Source: Clostridia bacterium
GTDB lineage: Bacteria > Bacillota > Clostridia > Oscillospirales > Acutalibacteraceae
DNA: 64,000 nt
NCBI GenBank assembly: GCA_017468425.1
Contig: JAFUIO010000012.1
Coordinates: 1-64,000 of the forward strand
Direction of reading: 5' to 3'
A program made the position numbers and the translations under genes. Shown one piece after another: positions 7,211 to 15,909 of this stretch. Numbering within the stretch: position 1 is the first letter of the stretch; every line of letters starts with the position of its first letter. The notes under the pieces are model-generated. The model was not told the DNA's origin and searched no databases. It saw nothing but the letters and a program-made list of their open reading frames with translations.

Positions 7211-7239
7211 TTGCTGATATATTGCTTTTATGATATAAT
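7211..7239 (+). promoter_or_regulatory. Promoter of the DUF3267 gene
   Basis: TTGCTG, 17 bp, TATAAT, 17 bp before the start codon. Confidence 0.65.
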
Positions 7240-7256
7240 TACAAAGAGGTGATAAT

Positions 7257-7835
7257 ATGAAAGCAATTGAAAATCTGCCCGAAAGTTACCGATTGATTTA
7301 TGATATTGATCTTCAAAAAGACAAAAAAACAGCAATAGCAGTTAATTTATCAGCATTTATTATTATGGTTTTATTAGCAGTTCCGATGCATTTTGTTGTG
7401 CCGATTTCTTCTTTGTTCAGTATGGAAGATGGTATGAAAAATTATATATTAAGACTCAGCTTTCTTGTTTTATTTTATATTTTGTATATGATTTTTCACG
7501 AGCTTGTTCATGGCATTGCAATGAAAATCTGCGGAACGAAAAAAGTGAAATATGGTTTTACAGGTATGTATGCTTTTGCAGGAAGTAAAGATTTTTATGA
7601 TAAAAAGTCGTACATCTTTATTGCGTTGGCACCGGTTGTGCTTTGGGGTGTTGTGCTTGCTGTCGTGAATTGTTTCGTTACGGACGAATGGTTCTGGGTT
7701 ATTTATTTCATACAAATTGCAAATCTGTCAGGTGCGGCAGGAGATTTGTTTGTTACTGTGAAATTCTCAAAATTACCTCGTGATATTCTGATACAGGATT
7801 ATGGAGTAGGGATGAAGGTTTATTCTCAAAAATAA
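7257..7835 (+). CDS. DUF3267 putative membrane metalloprotease
   Basis: 192 residues from ATG 7257 after AAGAGGTGATA. There are two N-terminal membrane helices (about residues 24-46 and 62-84). The second carries the zinc motif HELVH (His81-Glu82-His85), as in the DUF3267 metalloprotease family. A further helix pair follows (about 118-135 and 141-157). The site at the membrane face suggests intramembrane or juxtamembrane proteolysis, but no substrate is known for this family. It is monocistronic. A decayed gene remnant and the IS element lie directly downstream. Confidence 0.75.
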   Translation: MKAIENLPESYRLIYDIDLQKDKKTAIAVNLSAFIIMVLLAVPMHFVVPISSLFSMEDGMKNYILRLSFLVLFYILYMIFHELVHGIAMKICGTKKVKYGFTGMYAFAGSKDFYDKKSYIFIALAPVVLWGVVLAVVNCFVTDEWFWVIYFIQIANLSGAAGDLFVTVKFSKLPRDILIQDYGVGMKVYSQK

Positions 7836-7854
7836 ATTTTAGTTGTGATAAAAT

Positions 7855-7925
7855 ATGTCAAAAGTAAAATATTAAAAAAGGGAAAGAAGCTGAGCATCTT
7901 ATGAAAATGGGAAGTTCAGAGATTA
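7855..7925 (+). pseudogene. Remnant of a metallophosphoesterase gene with internal deletion
   Basis: This stretch resembles the 5' part of the intact phosphoesterase at 13,214-14,473. ATGTCAAAA.. and AAAAAAGGGAAAGAAGCTGA match its start, then the sequence jumps to GAGCATCTTATGAAAA and GGGAAG.TCA, which in the intact gene lie ~85 bp further on (from 13,319). The missing piece encodes the membrane anchor. An early stop (TAA at 7872-7874) follows the ATG. It is a dead paralogue fragment. Confidence 0.55.
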
Positions 7926-8070
7926 ATGCTTGCGAGAATTATCAAAGCTAAAAACGGAATATACAAAACCACCCTCGCGTGCAGTGGTAAAATAAAGGTA
8001 GACACATGGAAAACCACCATGTATCTACCTTTTTAATTTTGTGTTAGAATAAATAAAAGGAGGAATAACA

Positions 8071-8436
8071 ATGAAAAAAGGACAGAAAAAACGAATATGG
8101 ACAAAAGAACAAAAAATAGAAATCATCAATAAACACTTAAAGGAGCACATATCTGTAAGAACGATTGAAAAAGAATACAATGTTGATAGAAGTTTGGTTT
8201 GTCATTGGATACGAGATTACAATGAATTAGGTGAAAAAGCGTTAGAACCCAAAGGACATAAAGGAAATCCTTATGCAGCATTACATACCAGTAAGTCACT
8301 TTCAGAGACAGAAAGCTTAAAATTGCAACTTGCAAAATTAGAAATAGAGAATGAACGATTAAAAAAAGGATACGAAGTGAAAGGAGTTGGTGCAAGCAAG
8401 GAGTTCGTTATCATAAAAGATGCGAATTTGAAATAA
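8071..8436 (+). CDS. IS3-family transposase OrfA
   Basis: 121 residues from ATG 8071 after AAAGGAGG. The N-terminal helix-turn-helix (KIEIINKHLKEHISVRTIEKEYNVDRSLVCHWIRDY) binds the IS ends. A C-terminal coiled coil (residues ~80-100, KLQLAKLEIENERLK) mediates oligomerisation in this family. A slippery run A7G at 8361-8368, near codons 98-99, allows -1 frameshifting into the orfB frame, which is open from there on; this is the usual way IS3 elements make the OrfAB transposase. Without slippage, OrfA stops at 8436. Confidence 0.9.
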   Translation: MKKGQKKRIWTKEQKIEIINKHLKEHISVRTIEKEYNVDRSLVCHWIRDYNELGEKALEPKGHKGNPYAALHTSKSLSETESLKLQLAKLEIENERLKKGYEVKGVGASKEFVIIKDANLK

Positions 8437-8444
8437 TAGACAAC

Positions 8445-9287
8445 TTGAAACACAAATACAGTATTAAATTTTTATGTGAAATAATGTCCGTAAACCGTTC
8501 GGGTTATTACAAATGGCTTGCAAGAAAAGGTAAACCTAACAGATATGAACAAGATAGAGCGATACTTACTCAGTTGCTTATGGAACAACACAAAAAGCAC
8601 AAGACGAAAGGCTATCATTACCTTGCAAATTTAATTAGAAACGAAACCGGATGGGTGTTTTCGGATAATTTAGCACATAAGTGCTGTAAATATGCTGGCA
8701 TACGATCCAAAACAAACAGGGGCAGGAAATATGCAGGAAGAGAACATATTAAATTTCCAAACATCATAAATGGACATTGGAATGTAACAAAACCGCTTGA
8801 AGTTGTTGTATCAGATATGACTTGTATAAAACATAAAGGAATTAAATGGGAATGGACTTACTTGCTTGATGTTTTTAACAATGAAATCATTGCAAGTTCA
8901 ATTACAAGAAAAGCAGGCAGCTCTCTACCGTATTATCATTGCCTTGATGTTTTGATTGAAAAAACAAGGGAGCAAACTTACCCGGTCACACTTCACACCG
9001 ACCAAGGTAGCGTTTACTCCTCATCAGGCTTCTATCAAGCCCATAAGAATTATACCAATATTAAACGTTCTATGTCAAGGGTTGGAACTCCTACCGATAA
9101 TCCAATAATTGAATCATTGAACGGTTGGATCAAAGAAGAAATGCGTAAAGATTTTAATCTGAGAAATGTAGAAAATCTTCCTTTGTTCATCGAAAACTAT
9201 GTTCATTATTTTAACAACGAACGACTATCTTACAAACTAAACTACAAAACCCCTGTTCAATACAGAATTGAACAAGGGTTTGAGTAA
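8445..9287 (+). CDS. IS3-family transposase OrfB (DDE integrase core)
   Basis: 280 residues counted from TTG 8445, though the frame stays open upstream to the A7G frameshift site, so the active protein is probably the OrfAB fusion. The N-terminal region (KYSIKFLCEIMSVNRSGYYKWL) is the HTH_21-type segment. The rve catalytic core follows with Asp124 (VSDMTC), Asp186 (HTDQGS) and Glu223 (NPIIESLNGWIKEE), then the closing YVHYFNNERL..YKTPVQYR block. All catalytic residues are present. Confidence 0.9.
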   Translation: MKHKYSIKFLCEIMSVNRSGYYKWLARKGKPNRYEQDRAILTQLLMEQHKKHKTKGYHYLANLIRNETGWVFSDNLAHKCCKYAGIRSKTNRGRKYAGREHIKFPNIINGHWNVTKPLEVVVSDMTCIKHKGIKWEWTYLLDVFNNEIIASSITRKAGSSLPYYHCLDVLIEKTREQTYPVTLHTDQGSVYSSSGFYQAHKNYTNIKRSMSRVGTPTDNPIIESLNGWIKEEMRKDFNLRNVENLPLFIENYVHYFNNERLSYKLNYKTPVQYRIEQGFE

Positions 9288-9470
9288 TTGGTGGTTTTTG
9301 CTGTCTACTTTTACTTGACAAGTTCACGCGGTGGTTTTTCTGTTATCAACAACTATCTTTTTCGCTTTTATTACAACAGTTAAAACATATTGAGTAACTC
9401 CGATTCAGATTACAATTTGAAATGTCCTGATAAAACTTATTTTTTTGTCAGATTAATAAATTGCAATACG

Positions 9471-9499
9471 TTGTTTTTATAAAATAAATATGGTATAAT
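9471..9499 (+). promoter_or_regulatory. Promoter of the glycan-use operon
   Basis: TTGTTT, 17 bp, TATAAT, ~55 bp before the first MFS gene. It lies outside the IS. Confidence 0.65.
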
Positions 9500-9554
9500 T
9501 ATTCAGATAAATTGTTATAAACAGAAAAATAAAAAATAAAAGGCAGGCATTATT

Positions 9555-10733
9555 ATGGCTTTTTTATTGGTTGTTATTTATATTGCATTTATAGGTCTCG
9601 GAGTGCCCGATTCTCTGATCGGCTCTGCATGGCCTGCTGTTCATACGGAAATCAATATGCCCGTTGAAGCGGTAAGTGTTCTTACTTTTATTATTTCAGG
9701 CTGCACTGTGTTGTCGAGTATGTTCAGCGCAGGAATTCTCAATAAGCTCGGAACGGCAAAGGTTACTGCTTTCAGCACAGCTATGACTGCTTTGGCGTTG
9801 TTAGGATTTTCTTTTGCACCGTCATTCTGGTTTATGATACCGTTGGCTGTTATTCTGGGTCTTGGTGCAGGTGCGATAGATTCAGGGCTCAATAACTATG
9901 TTGCTCTCCACTTTAAAGCAAGCCATATGAATTTTCTCCATTGCTTCTATGGTGTGGGAGTAAGTCTCAGCCCTTACCTTATGTCACACGCTCTGGGCGA
10001 TGCCGGTTGGCGAAGCGGTTACCGATATGCGTTTTATGTTCAGGCGACAATTACGTTACTGATTCTTGTATCACTTCCGTTATGGAAAAAGACGGTTTCT
10101 TCAGAGCAAGAAGAGGAAGAGAAAAGTGTAAATCTCACTTTAGTGCAGATGGCTAAAAAATCTGAAGTGCGTCTTGTGTGGATTATTATGCTTGCAACAA
10201 ATGCCATTGAATACGCATGCGGTGTATGGGGAAGTACATATCTCGTAACTGAAAAAGGTTTTCAGGCAAAAGACGGTGCACTTGCACTTACAATATATTA
10301 TATAGGAATGTCTGTGGGACGTTTTCTTTCAGGGGTGCTGTCAAATAAAATCAGCACATGGAAGCGTATCGGCATAGGCTCTGCAATTCTTGCCCCTGCA
10401 ATTATAATTATGCTTCTTCCTTTGCCGGGGATTGCGTCCGTTATCGGTTTATTCCTTATAGGTCTCGGCAATGGTTCGGTTTATCCGAATATGATACATC
10501 TCACTCCCCATAATTTCGGAAAAGAAGTGTCGCAGTCAATTATGGGTTCGCAGATTGCATTTGCTTATATCGGCGTTATGCTGGCACCGCCTGTTGTAAG
10601 CCTTGTAAGCGGATTGTTCGGTATAAAAGTTTATCCCGTTCTTCTTGCGGTGCTTTACGTAATAATGATTGTTGCACTGATGTGCTTTGTAAATAAATTG
10701 AAAAAGCAGAATAAATACAATGCAGATGTCTGA
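9555..10733 (+). CDS. MFS transporter (sugar-type), first gene of glycan operon
   Basis: 392 residues, about 12 predicted membrane helices, starting directly with helix 1 (MAFLLVVIYIAFIGLGVPDS). The motif LGLGAGAIDSGLNNYVALHF in helix 4 and NFLHCFYGVGVSLSP in helix 5 mark a subfamily of fucose/glucose-permease-like MFS proteins. A close paralogue is encoded at 23,240-24,406 on the other strand, with the same motifs. It sits 21 bp before a GH106-like gene, so an oligosaccharide or deoxysugar/pentose released from plant polymers is a likely substrate. Substrate and direction cannot be read from sequence. Confidence 0.8.
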   Translation: MAFLLVVIYIAFIGLGVPDSLIGSAWPAVHTEINMPVEAVSVLTFIISGCTVLSSMFSAGILNKLGTAKVTAFSTAMTALALLGFSFAPSFWFMIPLAVILGLGAGAIDSGLNNYVALHFKASHMNFLHCFYGVGVSLSPYLMSHALGDAGWRSGYRYAFYVQATITLLILVSLPLWKKTVSSEQEEEEKSVNLTLVQMAKKSEVRLVWIIMLATNAIEYACGVWGSTYLVTEKGFQAKDGALALTIYYIGMSVGRFLSGVLSNKISTWKRIGIGSAILAPAIIIMLLPLPGIASVIGLFLIGLGNGSVYPNMIHLTPHNFGKEVSQSIMGSQIAFAYIGVMLAPPVVSLVSGLFGIKVYPVLLAVLYVIMIVALMCFVNKLKKQNKYNADV

Positions 10734-10754
10734 CTTTTTGAGGATAACTTAACA

Positions 10755-13196
10755 ATGGAAAATAACGAAAAATTTGATATAAAAAAATTCATATCACCTG
10801 ATGCTTTTTATGCTCCGGTATACGTGTGGGTGTGGAACGATATCTGCACCGAAGAAATTATAGATGCTCAGCTTTCAGAAATGCAGAATCTTGGCATAAG
10901 AGCATTTTATATTCTTCCTGAACCGAAGGAATTCAGACCTGACAGTATGCCCACAAATCTTACGCCTAACTATCTTTCGGCGGAATATTTTGAGTTGTGT
11001 GCCTATGCCATCCGAAAAGCCACGACACTTGGTATGCAGTGCTGGATTTATGATGAAGGCGGGTGGCCGTCAGGCAGTGCTTGCGGAAAAGTTATTAAAG
11101 ATCATCCTGAGTACGCGCAACAGATACTGGAAGTATATGAAAAAGTTTTTTCCGCAGGAGATGTTTACAGGAAAACTAATCCTGATGTTCTGGCAACATT
11201 CATTAACAATAATGAAATTATTGAAGATGGCTATGTGTTCTCCCAAAAAACTGTTGCAGAAGAATATGTTGCAGAAAAGAGAAACTCGGATTATCCTGAT
11301 TTATTGAATAAAGATGCAACGGAATATTTTATACGGATTACTCACGAAGAATATGCCCGTTCACTGAAAAATGCTCTCGGGAAAAATGTTACGGCTGTTT
11401 TTACGGATGAGCCGAAAGTATCTGCATACTCATTCAACCGGGAGTTGGCAGACAGATACGAAAAAACATTTGGCGAGTCCATATTACCTTATCTTCCGTT
11501 AATTGCACAAAATGCAGAAGTAACGGAAGAAAACGTTCATATTTTACATCGTTGGTATGATTTGTGTAGCCGTATGTTTTGTGAGAATTTTCTTCTTCCA
11601 TGCAAGAAATGGGCAAACGAACACGGCATTTCTTTTACAGGACATATGGATGTTGACCATAGCCCTCTTGGGTGTGTAAGAGGAGGCGGGAACTTTAATC
11701 TGATGCGTGCACTCAGATGTATGGATATTCCCGGTATAGATATTATCTGGCAGCAGCTTTATCCTGAAAGCAAAGTAACCGACAAAGATGATATGAATGG
11801 TTATAACGGCTTTTTCCCCAGATACGCTTCTTCTGCTGCGGCACAGAATGGTACAAAGTCAGCAATGAGCGAAATTTTCGGAGTAGCAGGTGCAGGGATA
11901 ACTTATGACATTATGCGGTACACCGTAGGATATCAGGTTGTACGTGGAATAAACATCTTCAATCCGTTTAATTTTCCGCTCGGACGCAAAGAGGCACTTC
12001 TTGCGCAGGAACTTCCTGTTTTTACTGAAAATCAACCGTATTGCCGTCATCTCAGTACATTCAACCGTTATGTGGAACGCATATCATATTTATCGGTTCT
12101 CGGAGAACGCGTATGCGAAACAGGACTTTACTATCCGATTCACGATTTTCAGGGCGGTCTGAAAGCAGAAAGTATTTCGGAAGAATTTGACGCTCTCGGC
12201 AGAAAACTTGAAGATATGATGGTGGATTTCGATATCGTTGATGACGATGTTATACAAACCGCAAAAGGGACAGATAAAGGCTTGATACATATCGGCAGAG
12301 CATCGTACCGTACCATAATAATTCCAAAAGGTGCTTATGTTCCGAAGAATACTGAAAAAGTTCTTGATGAATTTATAAAAAACGGCGGCAGTGTTTTGTA
12401 CGAACTTTCAGGCCTTACACCTGCAATTCCTGTTGACGGTGAAGGCTTACGTGTGATGCACAGAAAAGCCGAAAACGCAGATTTATTCTTTTTATTCCGT
12501 GAAAAAGGTTTAAATGATGAATATACAGTCCATCTGCCTCAATCAGATGTTTATGTGCTTGATTTATTGAACGGAACACTACAGAAAGCCAATACAGAAA
12601 ACAACAGTCTGAAACTTTCTCTTTCTGTAGGCGAAACAGCTGTGATTATGCTGACTGATGAAAAGCCTGAAGCAGAAAATAAAAGTAATTTCAGCGAAAA
12701 AATCTGTATTGAAAATGATTTTATGTTCAGCAAGAAAACGGAACTTGTCTGCAATGAAAACGGATTTGAAAATGTAAAACATACTGAAACAGCAGTTCCG
12801 ATAAAATCAGGTGATTGGTCAGTTGCGGTCGGCAAGGCTTATTCGGGAAGCGGTGTTTACAAAACAACATTCTGTCTTCCTGCGGAAAAAGCGGGAAAAG
12901 AAGGAGAAATTGACCTTGGCGATGTACGCTTTACCGCGGAAGTTTATATCAATGACCAACTGTTGGGTGCAGTTCTGATGCCACCATACAGATTTAAAAT
13001 TCCTGCAGGTGTGTTGAAACAAGAGAATAAACTTAAAGTAGTGGTAACAAACACATCTGCAAACTGGTATGTTCATACCGATTACTTTGATAAATGGAAA
13101 ACAGAAGAATTATCTCCGTACTTCAATGCGGAAATAAAATATGCCGAAAAATATGTATCGGGCGGTCTGTACGGACCTGTTGCATTAATCTTGTAA
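10755..13196 (+). CDS. GH106-like glycoside hydrolase (alpha-L-rhamnosidase-type)
   Basis: 813 residues without a signal peptide, so it probably acts inside the cell on imported oligosaccharides. The N-terminal barrel begins VWVWNDICTEEIIDAQLSEM, followed by YDEGGWPSGSACGKV (around residue 97), a signature of GH106 and related rhamnosidase-like proteins. FTDEPKV, GHMDVDHSPLG and MSEIFGVAGAG lie further along the barrel. The last ~150 residues form a beta-sandwich (GSGVYKTTFCLP, VYINDQLLGAVLMPPY, NKLKVVVTNTSANWY) like the GH2 sugar-binding domain. The family is inferred from these patterns; the exact sugar is unproven. Confidence 0.7.
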   Translation: MENNEKFDIKKFISPDAFYAPVYVWVWNDICTEEIIDAQLSEMQNLGIRAFYILPEPKEFRPDSMPTNLTPNYLSAEYFELCAYAIRKATTLGMQCWIYDEGGWPSGSACGKVIKDHPEYAQQILEVYEKVFSAGDVYRKTNPDVLATFINNNEIIEDGYVFSQKTVAEEYVAEKRNSDYPDLLNKDATEYFIRITHEEYARSLKNALGKNVTAVFTDEPKVSAYSFNRELADRYEKTFGESILPYLPLIAQNAEVTEENVHILHRWYDLCSRMFCENFLLPCKKWANEHGISFTGHMDVDHSPLGCVRGGGNFNLMRALRCMDIPGIDIIWQQLYPESKVTDKDDMNGYNGFFPRYASSAAAQNGTKSAMSEIFGVAGAGITYDIMRYTVGYQVVRGINIFNPFNFPLGRKEALLAQELPVFTENQPYCRHLSTFNRYVERISYLSVLGERVCETGLYYPIHDFQGGLKAESISEEFDALGRKLEDMMVDFDIVDDDVIQTAKGTDKGLIHIGRASYRTIIIPKGAYVPKNTEKVLDEFIKNGGSVLYELSGLTPAIPVDGEGLRVMHRKAENADLFFLFREKGLNDEYTVHLPQSDVYVLDLLNGTLQKANTENNSLKLSLSVGETAVIMLTDEKPEAENKSNFSEKICIENDFMFSKKTELVCNENGFENVKHTETAVPIKSGDWSVAVGKAYSGSGVYKTTFCLPAEKAGKEGEIDLGDVRFTAEVYINDQLLGAVLMPPYRFKIPAGVLKQENKLKVVVTNTSANWYVHTDYFDKWKTEELSPYFNAEIKYAEKYVSGGLYGPVALIL

Positions 13197-13213
13197 TAAA
13201 GTGGGAGTGTGTT

Positions 13214-14473
13214 ATGGCAAAAAACAAACGTGCAAAAAAAGGAAAGAGGCTGATTGCCGCTGTTGTTATAATTGCAGTGGTTGCAATTATAGTTACGGGT
13301 ATCAACTTTTTATCAGTTGAGCATCTTATGAAAACGGGAAGCTCATACAACAAGGTTGAAATTGAAAATCAGCTTACACCTCAGAAAGATGAAAACGGCA
13401 ACTGGTGTTTCACAACTGACAGAGATTTTAAAATAATGCAGCTTACCGATATTCACATCGGTGGCGGCTTTATGTCGAAAACCGTTGACGAAAAAGCACT
13501 CAATGCAGTTGCTTTAATGGTAACAAAAGAAAAGCCCGACCTTGTTATTGCAACGGGTGATATTGCTTTCCCTGTGCCTTACAGAGCAGGTACATTCAAT
13601 AACTACAGCGGTGCAAAGGCTTTTGCAAACCTTATGGAAAGCCTGGGTGTTTATTGGGATGTTAATTTCGGTAATCACGATGCTGAGGCATATTCGTATT
13701 TTGACAGAGAAGCAATGGCGGAATTCTACGGAAACGAAGAATATAAATATTGTTTATTCCTGTCAGGGTCCGAAGATGTTGACGGCTACGGTAACCACAC
13801 TATTGAGGTTAAAAACTCAGAAGGCGTTATTACTCAGGCGATAATTTTAATTGACTCTCAGGCTTATGTTAAAGATAATATCATCGAAAGCATCAAGGGT
13901 ACATACGACAATGTTCATCCCAACCAGGTTGAATGGTATGAATCTGAAATTCTGCGTATGAACGCTGAAAACGAGAAAATCAGCAAAAAATCTGTGCCTG
14001 TTAAATCACTTGCATTTTTCCATATACCGTTGGTTGAAATGGACGATGCGTGGAACGAATTCCGCGAAAACGGCTATAAAGACACTGATAATTTCAAGTA
14101 TGTTGAAGGCTTAATCGGAGAAGAAGGCAGACAGGTGTGCTGCGGTTACGGCGAAGATGACCTTTTTGAAAAAATGCTTGAACTCGGTTCAACAAAAGCA
14201 ATGTTCAACGGCCACGACCACGTCAACAACACCACATTTGAATATAAAGGTATTCAGTTCAGTTACGGCTACAGTGTTGACTACTTTGCATATTCAGGTA
14301 TTGATAAGCTTGGCTCACAGAGAGGCTGCACAATGATAACCTGCAAACCTGACTCAACATTCACTATTGATAAATATAATTTCTATTCTGACAGATACGA
14401 CATCGACGGTTTTACACGCGAAGATGTAACAATGCAGTTTGAAGATGTTACATATCAGGTTTTGCCTGAATAA
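13214..14473 (+). CDS. Membrane-anchored calcineurin-like metallophosphoesterase
   Basis: 419 residues from ATG 13214 (after GGGAGTGTGTT); the frame is open further upstream but that part overlaps the previous gene. A basic N-terminus (KNKRAKKGKR) and one membrane helix (about residues 15-36) place the catalytic domain outside. Metal-binding motifs are intact: QLTDIHIG (Asp79, His81), ATGDIAF, NFGNHD, FFHIPL and FNGHDHVNN. This family hydrolyses phosphomono- or diesters. In a glycosidase/transporter operon it may strip phosphate groups from substrates or wall polymers, which is inference. A degenerate second copy lies at 7,855. Confidence 0.85.
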   Translation: MAKNKRAKKGKRLIAAVVIIAVVAIIVTGINFLSVEHLMKTGSSYNKVEIENQLTPQKDENGNWCFTTDRDFKIMQLTDIHIGGGFMSKTVDEKALNAVALMVTKEKPDLVIATGDIAFPVPYRAGTFNNYSGAKAFANLMESLGVYWDVNFGNHDAEAYSYFDREAMAEFYGNEEYKYCLFLSGSEDVDGYGNHTIEVKNSEGVITQAIILIDSQAYVKDNIIESIKGTYDNVHPNQVEWYESEILRMNAENEKISKKSVPVKSLAFFHIPLVEMDDAWNEFRENGYKDTDNFKYVEGLIGEEGRQVCCGYGEDDLFEKMLELGSTKAMFNGHDHVNNTTFEYKGIQFSYGYSVDYFAYSGIDKLGSQRGCTMITCKPDSTFTIDKYNFYSDRYDIDGFTREDVTMQFEDVTYQVLPE

Positions 14474-14508
14474 ATATATATCAAATTACAGAAAAGGGAT
14501 GAGAAAGT

Positions 14509-15909
14509 ATGAATAAAGAAAGAATAAGCAAAAAGAATTGGTTTATAATTATTCTTTTCTGCTTTATGGGCGGTATTGCATGGAATACAGAAAATATGTA
14601 TTTCAACACATTTATCACCAATGAAATATATGCCGATGTATCGCAGACTGCTATCAGAGGCACAATGGAAGCAACCACTGCAGTGGCACGTATGGTGGCA
14701 CTTTCAGCTATAGCAGCTGTGGTTACCACATTCATAATGGGTGCATTGAGCGATAAGCTTAAAAACAGAAAAATGTTTATTTCTGTGGGCTATATTTTCT
14801 GGGGTATAGTTACGGCAATGTTCGGCTTTATCTCAAAAGAAAATGTTGCAAACCTTTTTAATCTTACTGATGAAACAAAAATTCTCGGTTGTACTGTATG
14901 GTTTATTATCCTTATGGATATTGTAATGACATTTATGGGCTCTACAAGTAACGATGCGGCTTTCCAGGCGTGGGTAACAGATATTTCCGTGCCGAAGCAA
15001 AGACCGATTCTTGAAACAGTTTTATCTGTTGTAGGAACTATATCTTCTTTTGCGGTAACAGGTGTAGGCAGTTTTGCTCAGGCAGGTACTGTCAGCTACA
15101 AACTCTTTTTCGGCGGACTTGGTATAGTGGTAACAATTTGCGGTGTTTTAGGTTTATTCCTTATTAAAGACCCACCCCGCACAGCACAGATAAATAACAG
15201 TTCATCATCTTATCTTTCAGACCTTTTATACGGCTTCAGACCGTCTGTTATCAAGGAAAACGCAAGATTGTACCTTGCTCTTGTGGCATTCTGCTTTGCT
15301 ATAGTTGCGTTCCAGGTGTTCTATCCTTATCTTCTTACATATGTTCAGTACGTTGTTATCCCTGATAACGGCGGAGTAGAAAATATCTTAAAACCCAGCG
15401 TAATAATAACTGCGGTAGTTGTTGCAGTTGTTGTTCTTACTGCCATTGTAACACTTCTCAAACTTTCAACTAAAAAACGAGGTATCTGCCTTGTAACAGG
15501 TGTTATTGTGTTAACATTAGGCTTCCTGATTCTTTCAACAAGCACAAGTATTTACGTTATTCTTGTAAGTATAGTACCCGTTGTTCTTGGTAATGCTCTT
15601 GTAAATATCTTATTCGGTGCAGCTGTAAAAGACTTTATTCCTGAAGGTAAGGCAGGACTTTTCCAGGGTATAAGAATGATATTCTCTGTGCTTATTCCTA
15701 TGGTTGTAGGTCCTGTTATCGGTGATATGGCTTGTCAGCATGCAGCACAGACCATTATAAATGAAGCGGGTGCAGAAGTAATCGTACCTGCAAAAAATAT
15801 GTTTTTATGGGCAGGTATAGTTTGCGTATTTGCATTGATTCCTCTTTATTTCCTTATTAAAAAAGGCGTTGAAACAAAAGATAATGCAGAGGTAGCAGAA
15901 AATGAGTAA
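14509..15909 (+). CDS. MFS/GPH-type transporter, second of the glycan operon
   Basis: 466 residues with ~12 membrane helices. A conserved loop (MGALSDKLKNRKMF) after the second helix pair resembles the MFS motif DxxxxRxxR. An unusually long extracytoplasmic or variable region lies around residues 40-60 (FNTFITNEIYADVSQTAIRG). It follows the phosphoesterase by 35 bp and overlaps the GH127 gene by 8 bp (ATGAGTAA), so transporter and arabinofuranosidase are translationally coupled. An arabinose-containing oligosaccharide is the natural guess for its cargo. Confidence 0.8.
   Translation: MNKERISKKNWFIIILFCFMGGIAWNTENMYFNTFITNEIYADVSQTAIRGTMEATTAVARMVALSAIAAVVTTFIMGALSDKLKNRKMFISVGYIFWGIVTAMFGFISKENVANLFNLTDETKILGCTVWFIILMDIVMTFMGSTSNDAAFQAWVTDISVPKQRPILETVLSVVGTISSFAVTGVGSFAQAGTVSYKLFFGGLGIVVTICGVLGLFLIKDPPRTAQINNSSSSYLSDLLYGFRPSVIKENARLYLALVAFCFAIVAFQVFYPYLLTYVQYVVIPDNGGVENILKPSVIITAVVVAVVVLTAIVTLLKLSTKKRGICLVTGVIVLTLGFLILSTSTSIYVILVSIVPVVLGNALVNILFGAAVKDFIPEGKAGLFQGIRMIFSVLIPMVVGPVIGDMACQHAAQTIINEAGAEVIVPAKNMFLWAGIVCVFALIPLYFLIKKGVETKDNAEVAENE

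Larger units (their letters stand above)
7985..9320 (+). mobile_element. Complete IS3-family insertion sequence, ~1.34 kb
   Basis: Imperfect terminal inverted repeats bound the element. The left end is TGGTAAAATAAAGGTAGACA (7985-8004); the right end is the complement of TGTCAAGTAAAAGTAGACAG (9301-9320); both have AACCACC further in. It holds orfA and orfB in frames related by -1. A possible 3-bp duplication AGT (7983-7985, 9321-9323) flanks it, which shifts the exact left base by one. Both frames and the DDE triad look intact, so it may be active. It lies inside the loop of a terminator hairpin. Confidence 0.85.
7964..9338 (+). terminator. Intrinsic terminator split by the IS insertion
   Basis: The left arm AAAACCACC-CT-CGCGTG (about 7966-7982) and right arm CACGCG-GTGGTTTT (about 9325-9338) become a terminator hairpin with a short loop and T-tail once the element at 7,985-9,320 is removed. 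It presumably served the DUF3267 gene or the remnant behind it. Confidence 0.6.
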
